From Bacillus solimangrovi (GTDB lineage: Bacteria; Bacillota; Bacilli; Bacillales; Bacillaceae_N): a stretch of 64,000 nt of DNA. A model generated the notes under the pieces. It was not told where the DNA came from and made no database searches. It worked only from the letters and a program-made list of their open reading frames with translations. A program made the translations under genes and the position numbers. Where the stretch lies: the NCBI RefSeq assembly GCF_001742425.1, contig NZ_MJEH01000008.1, forward strand, positions 16,617 through 80,616, in the 5' to 3' direction. Shown piece after piece: positions 8,603 through 16,246 of the stretch; position 1 is the first letter of the stretch; each line of letters starts with the position of its first letter.

Positions 8603-10006
8603 TCACCCCTTTGGTAAATGTAAAATAATCGTCGTCCCCTGCCCTTGAATACTGCTTATGTTCATTACATTTTCCGAGCTATAAAACAATTCAAGCCGTT
8701 TCCGTACATTCTCCAAACCAATTGAGTTACCTTTTTTCTGTTCTTGAGTATCAGCTGTTGCGTCTATTCCTGGTCCATCATCTTCAACTTCTATTACTAT
8801 CTCATTCTCCATATCTCGTACTCTAAGTATTATTTCCCCACCATCTTCAAATGGTTCAATCGCATGAATGAAGGCGTTTTCAATCAACGGTTGTAAAATC
8901 AAATTCGGAATTAAGTAATTCAAGCATTGTTCATCAATTTCATACGATACAGACAAACGTTTCGTAAAGCGGGCTTTCAATATAGTGAAATACTCTTTTA
9001 CGATGAAGATTTCCTCACTTAACTTTACTGGCTCATCATATTTACTTAAGTTATAACGTAATAAATTCGAGACACTTACTATTAAATCACTCGTTTGTTC
9101 CGCCCCTTCTAAATATGCTTTCTTAGACAACAGGTTCAACGTATTGAATAGAAAATGAGGATTCATCTGGCTTTGTAACCGTTGCAATTCCTTCTCTTGT
9201 AACAATAATTGTGATTGCTGCAACCGTTTCTCAAGCTCTGCTTTCTGCTTCATTTCCTCTATTGAACGCTTTAAGTTTTGACGCATTTGATCAAACGTGT
9301 CACCTAAAAATGCTATTTCATCATTCGAGTCTATTTTGATCGGATATTGAAAGATCCCCTTCGAGATTTGTTTCGCCCCTTGTAATAATATATGTATCGA
9401 TCTCGTAATCCCTTTTGAAACCCAATATGAAAAAGCTACTAACAGCAAGAAAATTACCGTGATCGACAATAATCCGAGACGATTCAAATTTCGGCTCAGT
9501 TCAAAAATCTCTAAGTATACTTTCTCGTGAAAACGAACTTCCTGCTTAAATAACGTCAATGTCGTTTCATTTATATATTGCGAGATTTTCGCAGCCTCTT
9601 CAGCATGATAATTCACATTGATTGAATTCTGATTTTCTAACGATAAAACTGCTGCATCCATTTCATGGATTTGCCTATTAATCATTTCGATATAACCAGT
9701 GATCGTAATAATATTTCGGTCATTTTGTATCTGATGAACACTCTTAGATAACGAGTTGAACTCCCCTTTTATTTGCTCATACAGTTCTTGATTACTTTTA
9801 GATGGTATACTAATGTACTGATTTAAATGTGCAATTGCATTATCACTATAAGTTGATACTTCATTTAATAATAAATATCTTTTCAATATTGTGTTATACA
9901 CTTGGCTGGACTGATTGTTTAACATCGTCATGATAAACCAAAAAGCCCCCATAATTAGCATAATCACCATAGATAAGAGAATGATTTTATTCTGGATTTT
10001 ATTCAT
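8603..10006 (-). CDS. Sensor histidine kinase, LytS/YesM type
   Basis: Membrane kinase of 467 residues. Transmembrane segments lie at about 7-28 and 177-196 with a mostly helical extracellular part between, followed by HAMP (about 200-250), a coiled-coil stretch and the His_kinase domain with phospho-His 284 in QMNPHFLFNTLN. The HATPase has LIENAFIHAI and VEDDGPGI. It overlaps the upstream sugar-binding gene by eight bases. A fused sugar-sensing domain is absent; sensing likely comes through the membrane-anchored binding protein encoded just upstream, as described for the XylFII-LytS complex of Clostridium beijerinckii. Confidence 0.9.
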   Translation of the reverse strand: MNKIQNKIILLSMVIMLIMGAFWFIMTMLNNQSSQVYNTILKRYLLLNEVSTYSDNAIAHLNQYISIPSKSNQELYEQIKGEFNSLSKSVHQIQNDRNIITITGYIEMINRQIHEMDAAVLSLENQNSINVNYHAEEAAKISQYINETTLTLFKQEVRFHEKVYLEIFELSRNLNRLGLLSITVIFLLLVAFSYWVSKGITRSIHILLQGAKQISKGIFQYPIKIDSNDEIAFLGDTFDQMRQNLKRSIEEMKQKAELEKRLQQSQLLLQEKELQRLQSQMNPHFLFNTLNLLSKKAYLEGAEQTSDLIVSVSNLLRYNLSKYDEPVKLSEEIFIVKEYFTILKARFTKRLSVSYEIDEQCLNYLIPNLILQPLIENAFIHAIEPFEDGGEIILRVRDMENEIVIEVEDDGPGIDATADTQEQKKGNSIGLENVRKRLELFYSSENVMNISSIQGQGTTIILHLPKG

Positions 10007-10967
10007 TTTTCATTCTCCTCACTTGATAAGGATAGACGACATCTATCGAAACATAGTTGATTTCTTTTAGCGGTAGCCTATCAGCAGCTAACCATTGTTT
10101 CATAAGCAAGATACATTTCTCACCAATTTCATTATTGTCATACACGACACTTCCATCTACATGCTCCATCTCCTCAATACGATTAAAGGAGAAAATTTGA
10201 AACCGATCCATCCGCGCACGATTTTCGATAACATGAAGTAAATCTTCTGTACTACGAGCATTTACGCCAATTAATAAGTCTAACTTAGGGTAACGATTCA
10301 ACATCGCATTCGTTGCTCGTTGCACAGGATTTAACACACCTAGCTGTTCTGAAGTTAATCCCTCTACAACCTCTACACCATATTCTGATTTAAGCACTTT
10401 CTTGATCCCATTGACTTTCATTTGCTCAATATTCGTTAATTGCGATTCTCCTATTATTCCAACTCGGTCTCGTTGTGAATATTGTTCTGCAATCAGTTGT
10501 CCCATCACAATACCTGCTTCATAGTAATCAGGTCCCACATACGCCTTCCGAAAAGTAGTTGGTGCATCATTCATGAAAGTAATCACAGGTATTCCTCTCA
10601 TTACTGCCTTATCAATTTCCTTATTAAGGTTGGCATCATCCATTCCCATAACCAAGATGCCATCGACATTCGATGCAATGGAAACATTCATTTCCTTCAC
10701 CATTTCTTCAACATTCCCATTATATGAACCTCTCACCTCAAGAATCATCTCATTCTCCTGAGCCTGCTGCATCGCACCTTGCACAATCTGTTTCCAAGAG
10801 TATGAACCCAACTCTGGATAAATAATTGCAATACGCGTAGGAGAATCCTCACTCTTAGAACCTTCTAACAACTTGCCTACCTCTTGATAAGACGCATTCA
10901 AATGATAGAAAGGGATAAATATAATAAAAATAGCAATAACAAATAATAACACTTTAAGCGCCTTCAA
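9999..10967 (-). CDS. Membrane-anchored periplasmic-binding-like sugar sensor (XylFII-like)
   Basis: A 322-residue protein with one N-terminal transmembrane anchor (about 5-25, no lipobox) and a Peripla_BP_4 domain (IAIIYPELGSYSWK onward). The TTG start follows AGGAGTTGAGGAA. Unlike transport binding proteins it lacks a Cys for lipidation and sits in an operon with a kinase and regulator, so a sensory role is more likely than transport. In Clostridium the XylFII protein of this design forms a complex with a LytS kinase to detect xylose and activate xylFGH; the gene order here fits that model. Ligand is inferred. Confidence 0.85.
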   Translation of the reverse strand: MKALKVLLFVIAIFIIFIPFYHLNASYQEVGKLLEGSKSEDSPTRIAIIYPELGSYSWKQIVQGAMQQAQENEMILEVRGSYNGNVEEMVKEMNVSIASNVDGILVMGMDDANLNKEIDKAVMRGIPVITFMNDAPTTFRKAYVGPDYYEAGIVMGQLIAEQYSQRDRVGIIGESQLTNIEQMKVNGIKKVLKSEYGVEVVEGLTSEQLGVLNPVQRATNAMLNRYPKLDLLIGVNARSTEDLLHVIENRARMDRFQIFSFNRIEEMEHVDGSVVYDNNEIGEKCILLMKQWLAADRLPLKEINYVSIDVVYPYQVRRMKNE

Positions 10968-11356
10968 TTCCTCAACTCCTCTACCTAAACTTCATGATTA
11001 ATCTCATAAAAATCCAATTATAAGATAATAAAATCAATTCTCTCTATTATATATTTTATTACAAATATGACGATAGTGAAAAAAGGAATTTACAATTTGT
11101 AATAATCACCAACGGTAAATGAGCATTATCATATTGAAATATGCTTCACCATTTGTTAATAATAGTAAGAAAAAATGTGGGTAATTATAGTCAAATTAAA
11201 GAAAACTATCGATCTTCAAAGTGAATAAGACATTGTGTAAGATTATTGAATTCAAACTTCATTTCCCCCTCTCGATAGTGATGCTATTGACTTTTATTTT
11301 GAACACGTTATAATTATATTTGTCCAAACATACTGGATAAATATGATACATATCAT
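10968..11356. other. Intergenic region between sensor operon and tRNA gene
   Basis: About 390 AT-rich bases. The left part must carry the minus-strand promoter of the sensor operon. The right end carries a clear plus-strand promoter for the tRNA. No convincing protein gene is present; a minus-strand frame over the tRNA is an artefact of the tRNA sequence. Confidence 0.5.
11287..11314 (+). promoter_or_regulatory. Sigma-A promoter of the tRNA-Val gene
   Basis: TTGACT (11287-11292) and TATAAT (11309-11314) are separated by 16 bp, a near-consensus vegetative promoter. It lies 43 bases before the tRNA 5' end. A short palindrome ATGATACATATCAT abuts the tRNA. Confidence 0.75.
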
Positions 11357-11429
11357 GATTCCGTAGCTCAGCTGGGAGAGCGCTACCTTGACAGGGTAGA
11401 GGTCGCTGGTTCGAACCCAGTCGGAATCA
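11357..11429 (+). tRNA. tRNA-Val, anticodon GAC
   Basis: Full cloverleaf: acceptor GATTCCG/CGGAATC, D arm GCTC..GAGC, anticodon stem CTACC/GGTAG with loop TTGACAG (anticodon GAC), T arm with GGTTCGAACC. Discriminator A at 11429; CCA is not encoded. It reads closely like the Bacillus Val-GAC tRNA. A single gene with its own promoter and terminator. Confidence 0.97.
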
Positions 11430-11444
11430 TCTTTTAAAACGATG

Positions 11445-11495
11445 AAATAGCGCGGTTTTCTCACTTTGAGAAACCGCGCTATTTCTTTTCTTTTT
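11445..11495 (+). terminator. Rho-independent terminator of the tRNA gene
   Basis: AAATAGCGCGGTTTTCTC and GAGAAACCGCGCTATTT form a stem of about 17 bp with a short loop, followed by CTTTTCTTTTT. It begins 15 bases after the tRNA. Confidence 0.9.
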
Positions 11496-11549
11496 GGTAA
11501 GTGGCACAATTTTGGCACGTTTACTTAATTAAAGCATTGGAAGGTACAA

Positions 11550-12362
11550 TTGATAAATAAGTGGTCTATTCTATTATTCGTAGTAACTATTTATTTTGTA
11601 CTTAGTATAAGTCAACCTAATGTGCATGCTGAATCTACTTCTACTACTAAATTAATAGTAGCAGGTGAAACTGTAACGGAACAACTTACTACTATTACTT
11701 ATAACGGGAGAACACTCATTCCACTTCGCACTGTCAGTGAAGCGTTGAATGTACAAGTGAAATGGAATTCGAAAACATCTACAGTAATTGTGCAGAAATG
11801 GGGAGAACAGTTAAGTATAAAACCTAATGCACATCAGGCCAAACTGCAAGGAAGAGTGTATCATGATGTGATTCTAGATCTACAATCACCAGCACAGTTG
11901 AAAGATGGATCGGTCTATGTGCCACTTCGTTTTATTGCACAAACCTTTGGGTATGAAGTGAATTGGGATAATGGCGAGATTCGAATTAATTCTCCATTAA
12001 GTGAAGAGGAAAGAGAAAGATTGTATCGTGGGTCTCTTTAGGAGGCTAGGAAACAGATTACGAGAATTTATCAACCTATTCATTATATGAACCAGCCACT
12101 CGAAACTGGATATCCTTCTGAAATCCTTGGTAATGTTTATATTTTCCCAGAAGGAGAAGCGCTACGATTTTATAATATTTCAGGTAATACGATTTCATGG
12201 ATAGAAATTAAAGATGACTTTCTTGTTTGCACATGGCAGGCTCATTTTAAGGATGACTTATCTGGTTCTCTTGAGACATTCTTAAAAATGAACATAATAA
12301 ATGAAGTTGGGCAAGCACCTGTAATAAATAATGATATGTTACTTTATTCTCATAACATCTAA
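11550..12362 (+). pseudogene. Secreted copper-amine-oxidase-N-like (stalk) domain protein interrupted by an in-frame TAG
   Basis: TTG start after GGAAGG; signal peptide about 1-27 (ending VHA). Residues about 35-150 match the Cu amine oxidase N-terminal/stalk domain (RTLIPLRTVSEAL, VYVPLRFIAQTFGYEVNW), a wall- or substrate-binding module in Firmicutes. The frame stops at TAG (12039-12041) after residue 163, but continues in the same frame for 106 protein-like codons to 12362. Without the TAG it would be a 270-residue protein. Most likely a single-base nonsense mutation; a shorter functional protein made of the N-terminal part, readthrough or a sequencing error are alternatives. Monocistronic, between tRNA terminator and a convergent gene. 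Confidence 0.75.
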
Positions 12363-12428
12363 TATATTGGAAATATATTACTTATTTACATATCTTTTTT
12401 CTTCAAACTCTTCATTTGCATGACCTCA

Positions 12429-12467
12429 CAAAGAAATAACGCTCAACCTACATAAGGCTGAGCGTTA
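12429..12467 (-). terminator. Terminator of the ThuA-like/lamin-tail gene
   Basis: TAACGCTCA (12437-12445) pairs with TGAGCGTTA (12459-12467); on the minus strand the stem is followed by TTTCTTTG. It lies between convergent genes and may also act on the plus strand. Confidence 0.65.
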
Positions 12468-12488
12468 ATGTTCACAATATAACTAGTA

Positions 12489-14129
12489 TTAATAACTACC
12501 AATATAGTTAAACGTATTAGAAGGATAGATTGTCCATTCACTACTATTGTAACTAGAGGATCCCGAGGTAATATCACTATTTCTTACAAGCGTTTTATCT
12601 TTTGCAAAGCTTGTACCAGCTGTACCAATAACATCAATTACCGTTCCGTTTTGCTTTAATGTTACGGAATCATCACCATTATAGACCATGTTTGAATCGG
12701 TTACGTCTGATTCTGCTAATATCGCTGATTCTGCATTAGGGTTTGCAATGACAAAAACTTCACCACTTCCAAGTGTACCTCTTAAAGATATACTACTAGA
12801 AAGGTTTGAAAGTTCAATCGTATATTGAGATAAATCAATCGTTTGATCCGTTCCATTATATATTTCTAATGCTTTATTGTAGCTACTTCCCTCAATGTAT
12901 TCTGAGAAGAAGATGTTTGAACTTTGACCTTGTCCAGCTTCCACATAACCGTATGAACCGAAAGCAAATGTAGAGGCATCCCACCACTTGTAACCTGGAG
13001 ATGGTTGTGACCACGGTTCAACTTCAGGTTCTGTAGAATTTTCAGGTGTTTCAAAAATCAATAATGGTGTAGGAGTATCTAACTCAAGACCTGAGACATC
13101 AGCAAAGCTCGTATAATTTTCTTGCTCTGACAACCAATCTACCATGTTTACTAAAAGTGTTGCATCATCAGCTTCTAGGAATCCATCGTAAGTTCTTTTT
13201 GAAGAGCCATTTTCTTCACGTTTATATTTTGGTGTTGCATCTTCAACGGGAGATGAATCACCAATGAATGCTGCCTTTCCTATTCCAACCTTACCAATTG
13301 CAGCATATGGGCCTTCATCTATTCCTCCACCATTATATACACCTTGATCTACAGCATGTGACCACGCAGCATTTGTACTAGGCAAATAGACGATTCCCTT
13401 TGCTTTCGCTGGATCTACAATCGCCATCGTTGAACCTGCATGCATCGCAACCCTTTGTACACCTTCTGTTATTCCAAAGGATTGATCTGGTGTTACAATT
13501 TGATTTGCAGTAACATCTCCAAGTGCATTGTATCGGAAACGAATTCCGAAGTTATCTGCTAACCAATCAGAGCTATTAACGTCTTCCATCGCACTTGAAT
13601 TACGTTCCTCCGTACTCATTCCTTTTGTAGGATCACTCCAAGCACCACGACGGTATCCGTTAAAAACTTCAGACGAATCCCAACGATTTTTATTACGGTC
13701 AGCATTATAATGATCAGAAATGAAGAAGATACTTCCTCCATTTTCAACATATTGCAACATTGCATCTTGTTCTGAAGTTTTGAAAGGGATGTTTGCTTCA
13801 GGAATAACAAATGTATCGTAATCTATTAAATCTTCATATGTAATCGGGGTAGTTTTTCTAAGCTCTTTTACAGCATATCCATGATCAGCAAGTGCATTTG
13901 CGAAATCGGAGAAACCTCCATCAATTACCCAATCTGCCGCACCAGCTGTTTGTCCGTGCGCATTATCAAATAATACCTTTTTACCGTTCTCAATTCCTCG
14001 AGCCTCAATTTCTGGTGCTGGATCATTTGGCCCTTCAGCGAAAACGCTTACATCAGTTTGCGATAAAGGAGAAAGTGCAGTAACTGCAATGATACTACTA
14101 AACAACCATTTTTTTGTCTTATTCCACAT
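12489..14129 (-). CDS. Secreted ThuA/DUF4350-like glutaminase-fold protein with C-terminal lamin-tail domain
   Basis: Exported 546-residue protein; ATG after AGGAGGT. Signal peptide about 1-31 (ending VFA). Residues about 45-340 look like a class I amidotransferase-like fold (KKVLFDNAHGQT, VIPEANIPF, LQYVENGGSIFFISDHYNAD), of the type found in ThuA or DUF4350 proteins. After a Pro/Glu linker, residues about 410-540 form a lamin-tail domain (IFFSEYIEGSSYNKALEIYN), common in secreted nucleases and adhesive proteins. No recognisable nuclease motif was found. Enzymatic function unknown; extracellular binding plus hydrolysis of a polymer is a guess. It is monocistronic with its own terminator. Confidence 0.75.
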   Translation of the reverse strand: MWNKTKKWLFSSIIAVTALSPLSQTDVSVFAEGPNDPAPEIEARGIENGKKVLFDNAHGQTAGAADWVIDGGFSDFANALADHGYAVKELRKTTPITYEDLIDYDTFVIPEANIPFKTSEQDAMLQYVENGGSIFFISDHYNADRNKNRWDSSEVFNGYRRGAWSDPTKGMSTEERNSSAMEDVNSSDWLADNFGIRFRYNALGDVTANQIVTPDQSFGITEGVQRVAMHAGSTMAIVDPAKAKGIVYLPSTNAAWSHAVDQGVYNGGGIDEGPYAAIGKVGIGKAAFIGDSSPVEDATPKYKREENGSSKRTYDGFLEADDATLLVNMVDWLSEQENYTSFADVSGLELDTPTPLLIFETPENSTEPEVEPWSQPSPGYKWWDASTFAFGSYGYVEAGQGQSSNIFFSEYIEGSSYNKALEIYNGTDQTIDLSQYTIELSNLSSSISLRGTLGSGEVFVIANPNAESAILAESDVTDSNMVYNGDDSVTLKQNGTVIDVIGTAGTSFAKDKTLVRNSDITSGSSSYNSSEWTIYPSNTFNYIGSY

Positions 14130-14561
14130 AATATGTACCTCCTGATGATTTTTCCTTACTTTCTAATATTATCATAGTAATATGAATATTAAATTAAATA
14201 TTCATGAAAATGATCAAAAAAAGGAGATTTATTATTACTTTTTAAAATATCATAAAAATCCCAGCACATTTAACACCCTTACAATATTTAAATCAAAAAC
14301 TAAAAGACTATACAAATGAACATTGTTACCTTCACAACTCTATATTTCATCCATGTATCAATTCTACTAATATGACTTTTATAAAATAAGATAATAGATT
14401 TTTTCTCTATTCATGTTAATAATAGTTTAAATATAAAAAAATGTGGAACTTGTACAATATAAAAAGTAAAGGAGGTACGCTTACATTTATCTGATTATTC
14501 TAAATTTTAAACATAAAAAGAAATAGCTATTGCTATTAACTATTAAAAAGGAGTGTGTGAC
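14130..14561. other. AT-rich divergent promoter region
   Basis: About 430 very AT-rich bases between two divergent secreted-protein genes; promoters for both are expected here. An AAAGGAGG-like box near 14468 is not followed by a start codon in a usable frame. I see no further gene or structured RNA. Confidence 0.45.
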
Positions 14562-15890
14562 GTGACAATTGCAAAACATAAACTGTCCATCGTTCTTCTT
14601 ATTGCCTTATTATTATCAATTTCAGAAATACTCCCTACTCACGCAGCTGAGTCCGATCAATATTTAAAAATTTCGAGTTCTAATAGAGATGGAGACTTAG
14701 ACTCTGCTAAAGCATATGTACAAGTATTAGAATATGCTGATTATATTGGCTTAAATTATAGATTCTTTTATCCGTATAATGGAAATATAGGTGGTGCTGG
14801 TATTTTCCCTAGTGGAGCACATGCAGGTGATTGGGAAGGTGTAAAGATAGTTGTAAATAAGAGAACGAATGAAATAGAAAGCATTCTTCCCTCCTCACAT
14901 GAAAGTGAACACGATTGGCAAAATGCATCTGTATTTGAATTTGAAAATGGACATCCTGTTGTTTATTCTGCTGAACAAAGTCATGCTAATTATTGGACAA
15001 CTGGTAAACACACAAGGTTAAATGGATTTGGCAATGATTATACGAATAAAGGTGCACTTTGGAATATTCCAGAAAACAACTTTATAATTTTCAATAAACA
15101 AAATACACCATGGATGGATTTCTCAGGAAGATGGGGAGATAGCGGAAATGAAAATAATGATGATTGTGGTTTTAGTTGCCCTAACAGTCCTAAATTTTCA
15201 ATCGGAAAAGGTTGGTTTAGAGATGTTACGAATGCACAGAGCAATAGCGAAATCACAAATTTAGGGAATAATGATGTAATAAGTGCATATACATATGCGA
15301 AAGATTTTGCACCTAGAGTATATTTGCAAAGTAATGAATTATATTTCCCTTCAACAGTAGAATGGTTTCTTAAGCGGGCACAATTAAAAGAGGATGGCAA
15401 AGTCTTATTAGATAAAGGTAAGGTGAATGGGTGGTCAGTCGTTGGAAAGTCTCCTGACAATATTTCTCTAGACATCACGAATTTTAACCTGTCTAATCAT
15501 AGTGATTTTATCCCTAGACCTGAAGAAGATCGAGCAGACTCATTTGAACTAGTAGCTGAGGGAAATAATACAGTTGATTATGTAAATAAAACATTATACT
15601 TCGATCCAGATGGAAACTCGTATACGTTTGGCATCTGGTTAAAAGCGGCTGACAGCTCAGAAACACAAACTGTTTCTCTCCGCTTACGTAGTCAGGGCAA
15701 TAATAATGATGGGAATGGTGATAACGACAAGATAGCCACATTTGACGTAACAAACGATTGGGAGTTTTATTCTGTGACACAATTGTTTGATGTACCTGCT
15801 GATTGGATTAGAACGACCATCTATCCAGCTGGTAAAGAAAATGGAACGGGAAGTGTATTAGTTTCTAATCCAAAATTGATAAAAGAGTAG
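14562..15890 (+). CDS. Secreted Vps62-like (DUF946) protein
   Basis: Exported protein of 442 residues. GTG at 14562 is chosen because AAAGGAG ends eight bases before it. Signal peptide about 1-27 (ending THAA). Residues about 40-300 resemble the Vps62/DUF946 family (LNYRFFYPYNG, HAGDWEGVKI, GNENNDDCG), found in fungi, plants and scattered bacteria with unknown biochemistry. Residues about 325-440 form a separate beta-sandwich-like module resembling carbohydrate-binding modules (YTFGIWLKAAD, VTNDWEFYSVT). Divergent from the lamin-tail gene; both encode exported multidomain proteins. A bidirectional terminator follows. Confidence 0.75.
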   Translation: MTIAKHKLSIVLLIALLLSISEILPTHAAESDQYLKISSSNRDGDLDSAKAYVQVLEYADYIGLNYRFFYPYNGNIGGAGIFPSGAHAGDWEGVKIVVNKRTNEIESILPSSHESEHDWQNASVFEFENGHPVVYSAEQSHANYWTTGKHTRLNGFGNDYTNKGALWNIPENNFIIFNKQNTPWMDFSGRWGDSGNENNDDCGFSCPNSPKFSIGKGWFRDVTNAQSNSEITNLGNNDVISAYTYAKDFAPRVYLQSNELYFPSTVEWFLKRAQLKEDGKVLLDKGKVNGWSVVGKSPDNISLDITNFNLSNHSDFIPRPEEDRADSFELVAEGNNTVDYVNKTLYFDPDGNSYTFGIWLKAADSSETQTVSLRLRSQGNNNDGNGDNDKIATFDVTNDWEFYSVTQLFDVPADWIRTTIYPAGKENGTGSVLVSNPKLIKE

Positions 15891-15941
15891 TAAGTTGATT
15901 AATAAGCTACTTTTATTTAATAAACTACTCTCTCATAAAAA

Positions 15942-15979
15942 AAGATAAGCACTTCAACAATCTGTTGAGTGCTTATCTT
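15942..15979. terminator. Bidirectional terminator between convergent genes
   Basis: AAGATAAGCACT(T)CAACA pairs with TGTTGAGTGCTTATCTT, about 17 bp with a 4-base loop and one bulge. The minus-strand copy is followed by a T-run (AAAAAAA on the plus strand), so it ends the seven-gene cluster as well as the Vps62-like gene. Confidence 0.85.
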
Positions 15980-15985
15980 GCTTTC

Positions 15986-16246
15986 TTATTTCTTTCCCTT
16001 CATCACAAATAACTTATTATCGTTCTTTACTGGAAATTCTTCCTTCGTTATTTTTACCCCTTCAACAATTTCAGTAATGTTAATTCCTATACGTGCTAAT
16101 GCATAAATTAAGATTCCATGATGAAGCTCAATGTAGTCGTGAAAGATCGTGTTCATGACACCTTCTGTTAGTTCGATAAGTGCTGAGAATAATAGAATTA
16201 AACCAATCAACAACTTAAAATATGAGCTCTTAAAAAATGTTGTCAC
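15986..16246 (-). CDS. Small two-TM membrane protein, last gene of the sugar/DJ-1 cluster
   Basis: An 86-residue protein; GTG start overlapping the upstream stop (GTGA), so translation is coupled to the epimerase-STAS gene. One clear hydrophobic helix lies at about 10-30 and a second weaker one around 42-60 (HHGILIYALARIGINITEIVEG); a basic C-terminus follows. The length and pattern recall DUF2127/DUF1622-like small membrane proteins, but I do not recognise the family firmly. As it is coupled to a soluble sugar-active protein it may tether that complex to the membrane (inference). Confidence 0.7.
   Translation of the reverse strand: MTTFFKSSYFKLLIGLILLFSALIELTEGVMNTIFHDYIELHHGILIYALARIGINITEIVEGVKITKEEFPVKNDNKLFVMKGKK

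Noticed and set aside
11294..11518. Minus-strand reading frame of 74 codons
   Set aside because: It runs across the tRNA-Val gene and its terminator, so it is a tRNA-derived artefact.
15038..15478. Minus-strand frame of 146 codons inside the Vps62-like gene
   Set aside because: Fully antisense to a gene with signal peptide, RBS and domain matches.
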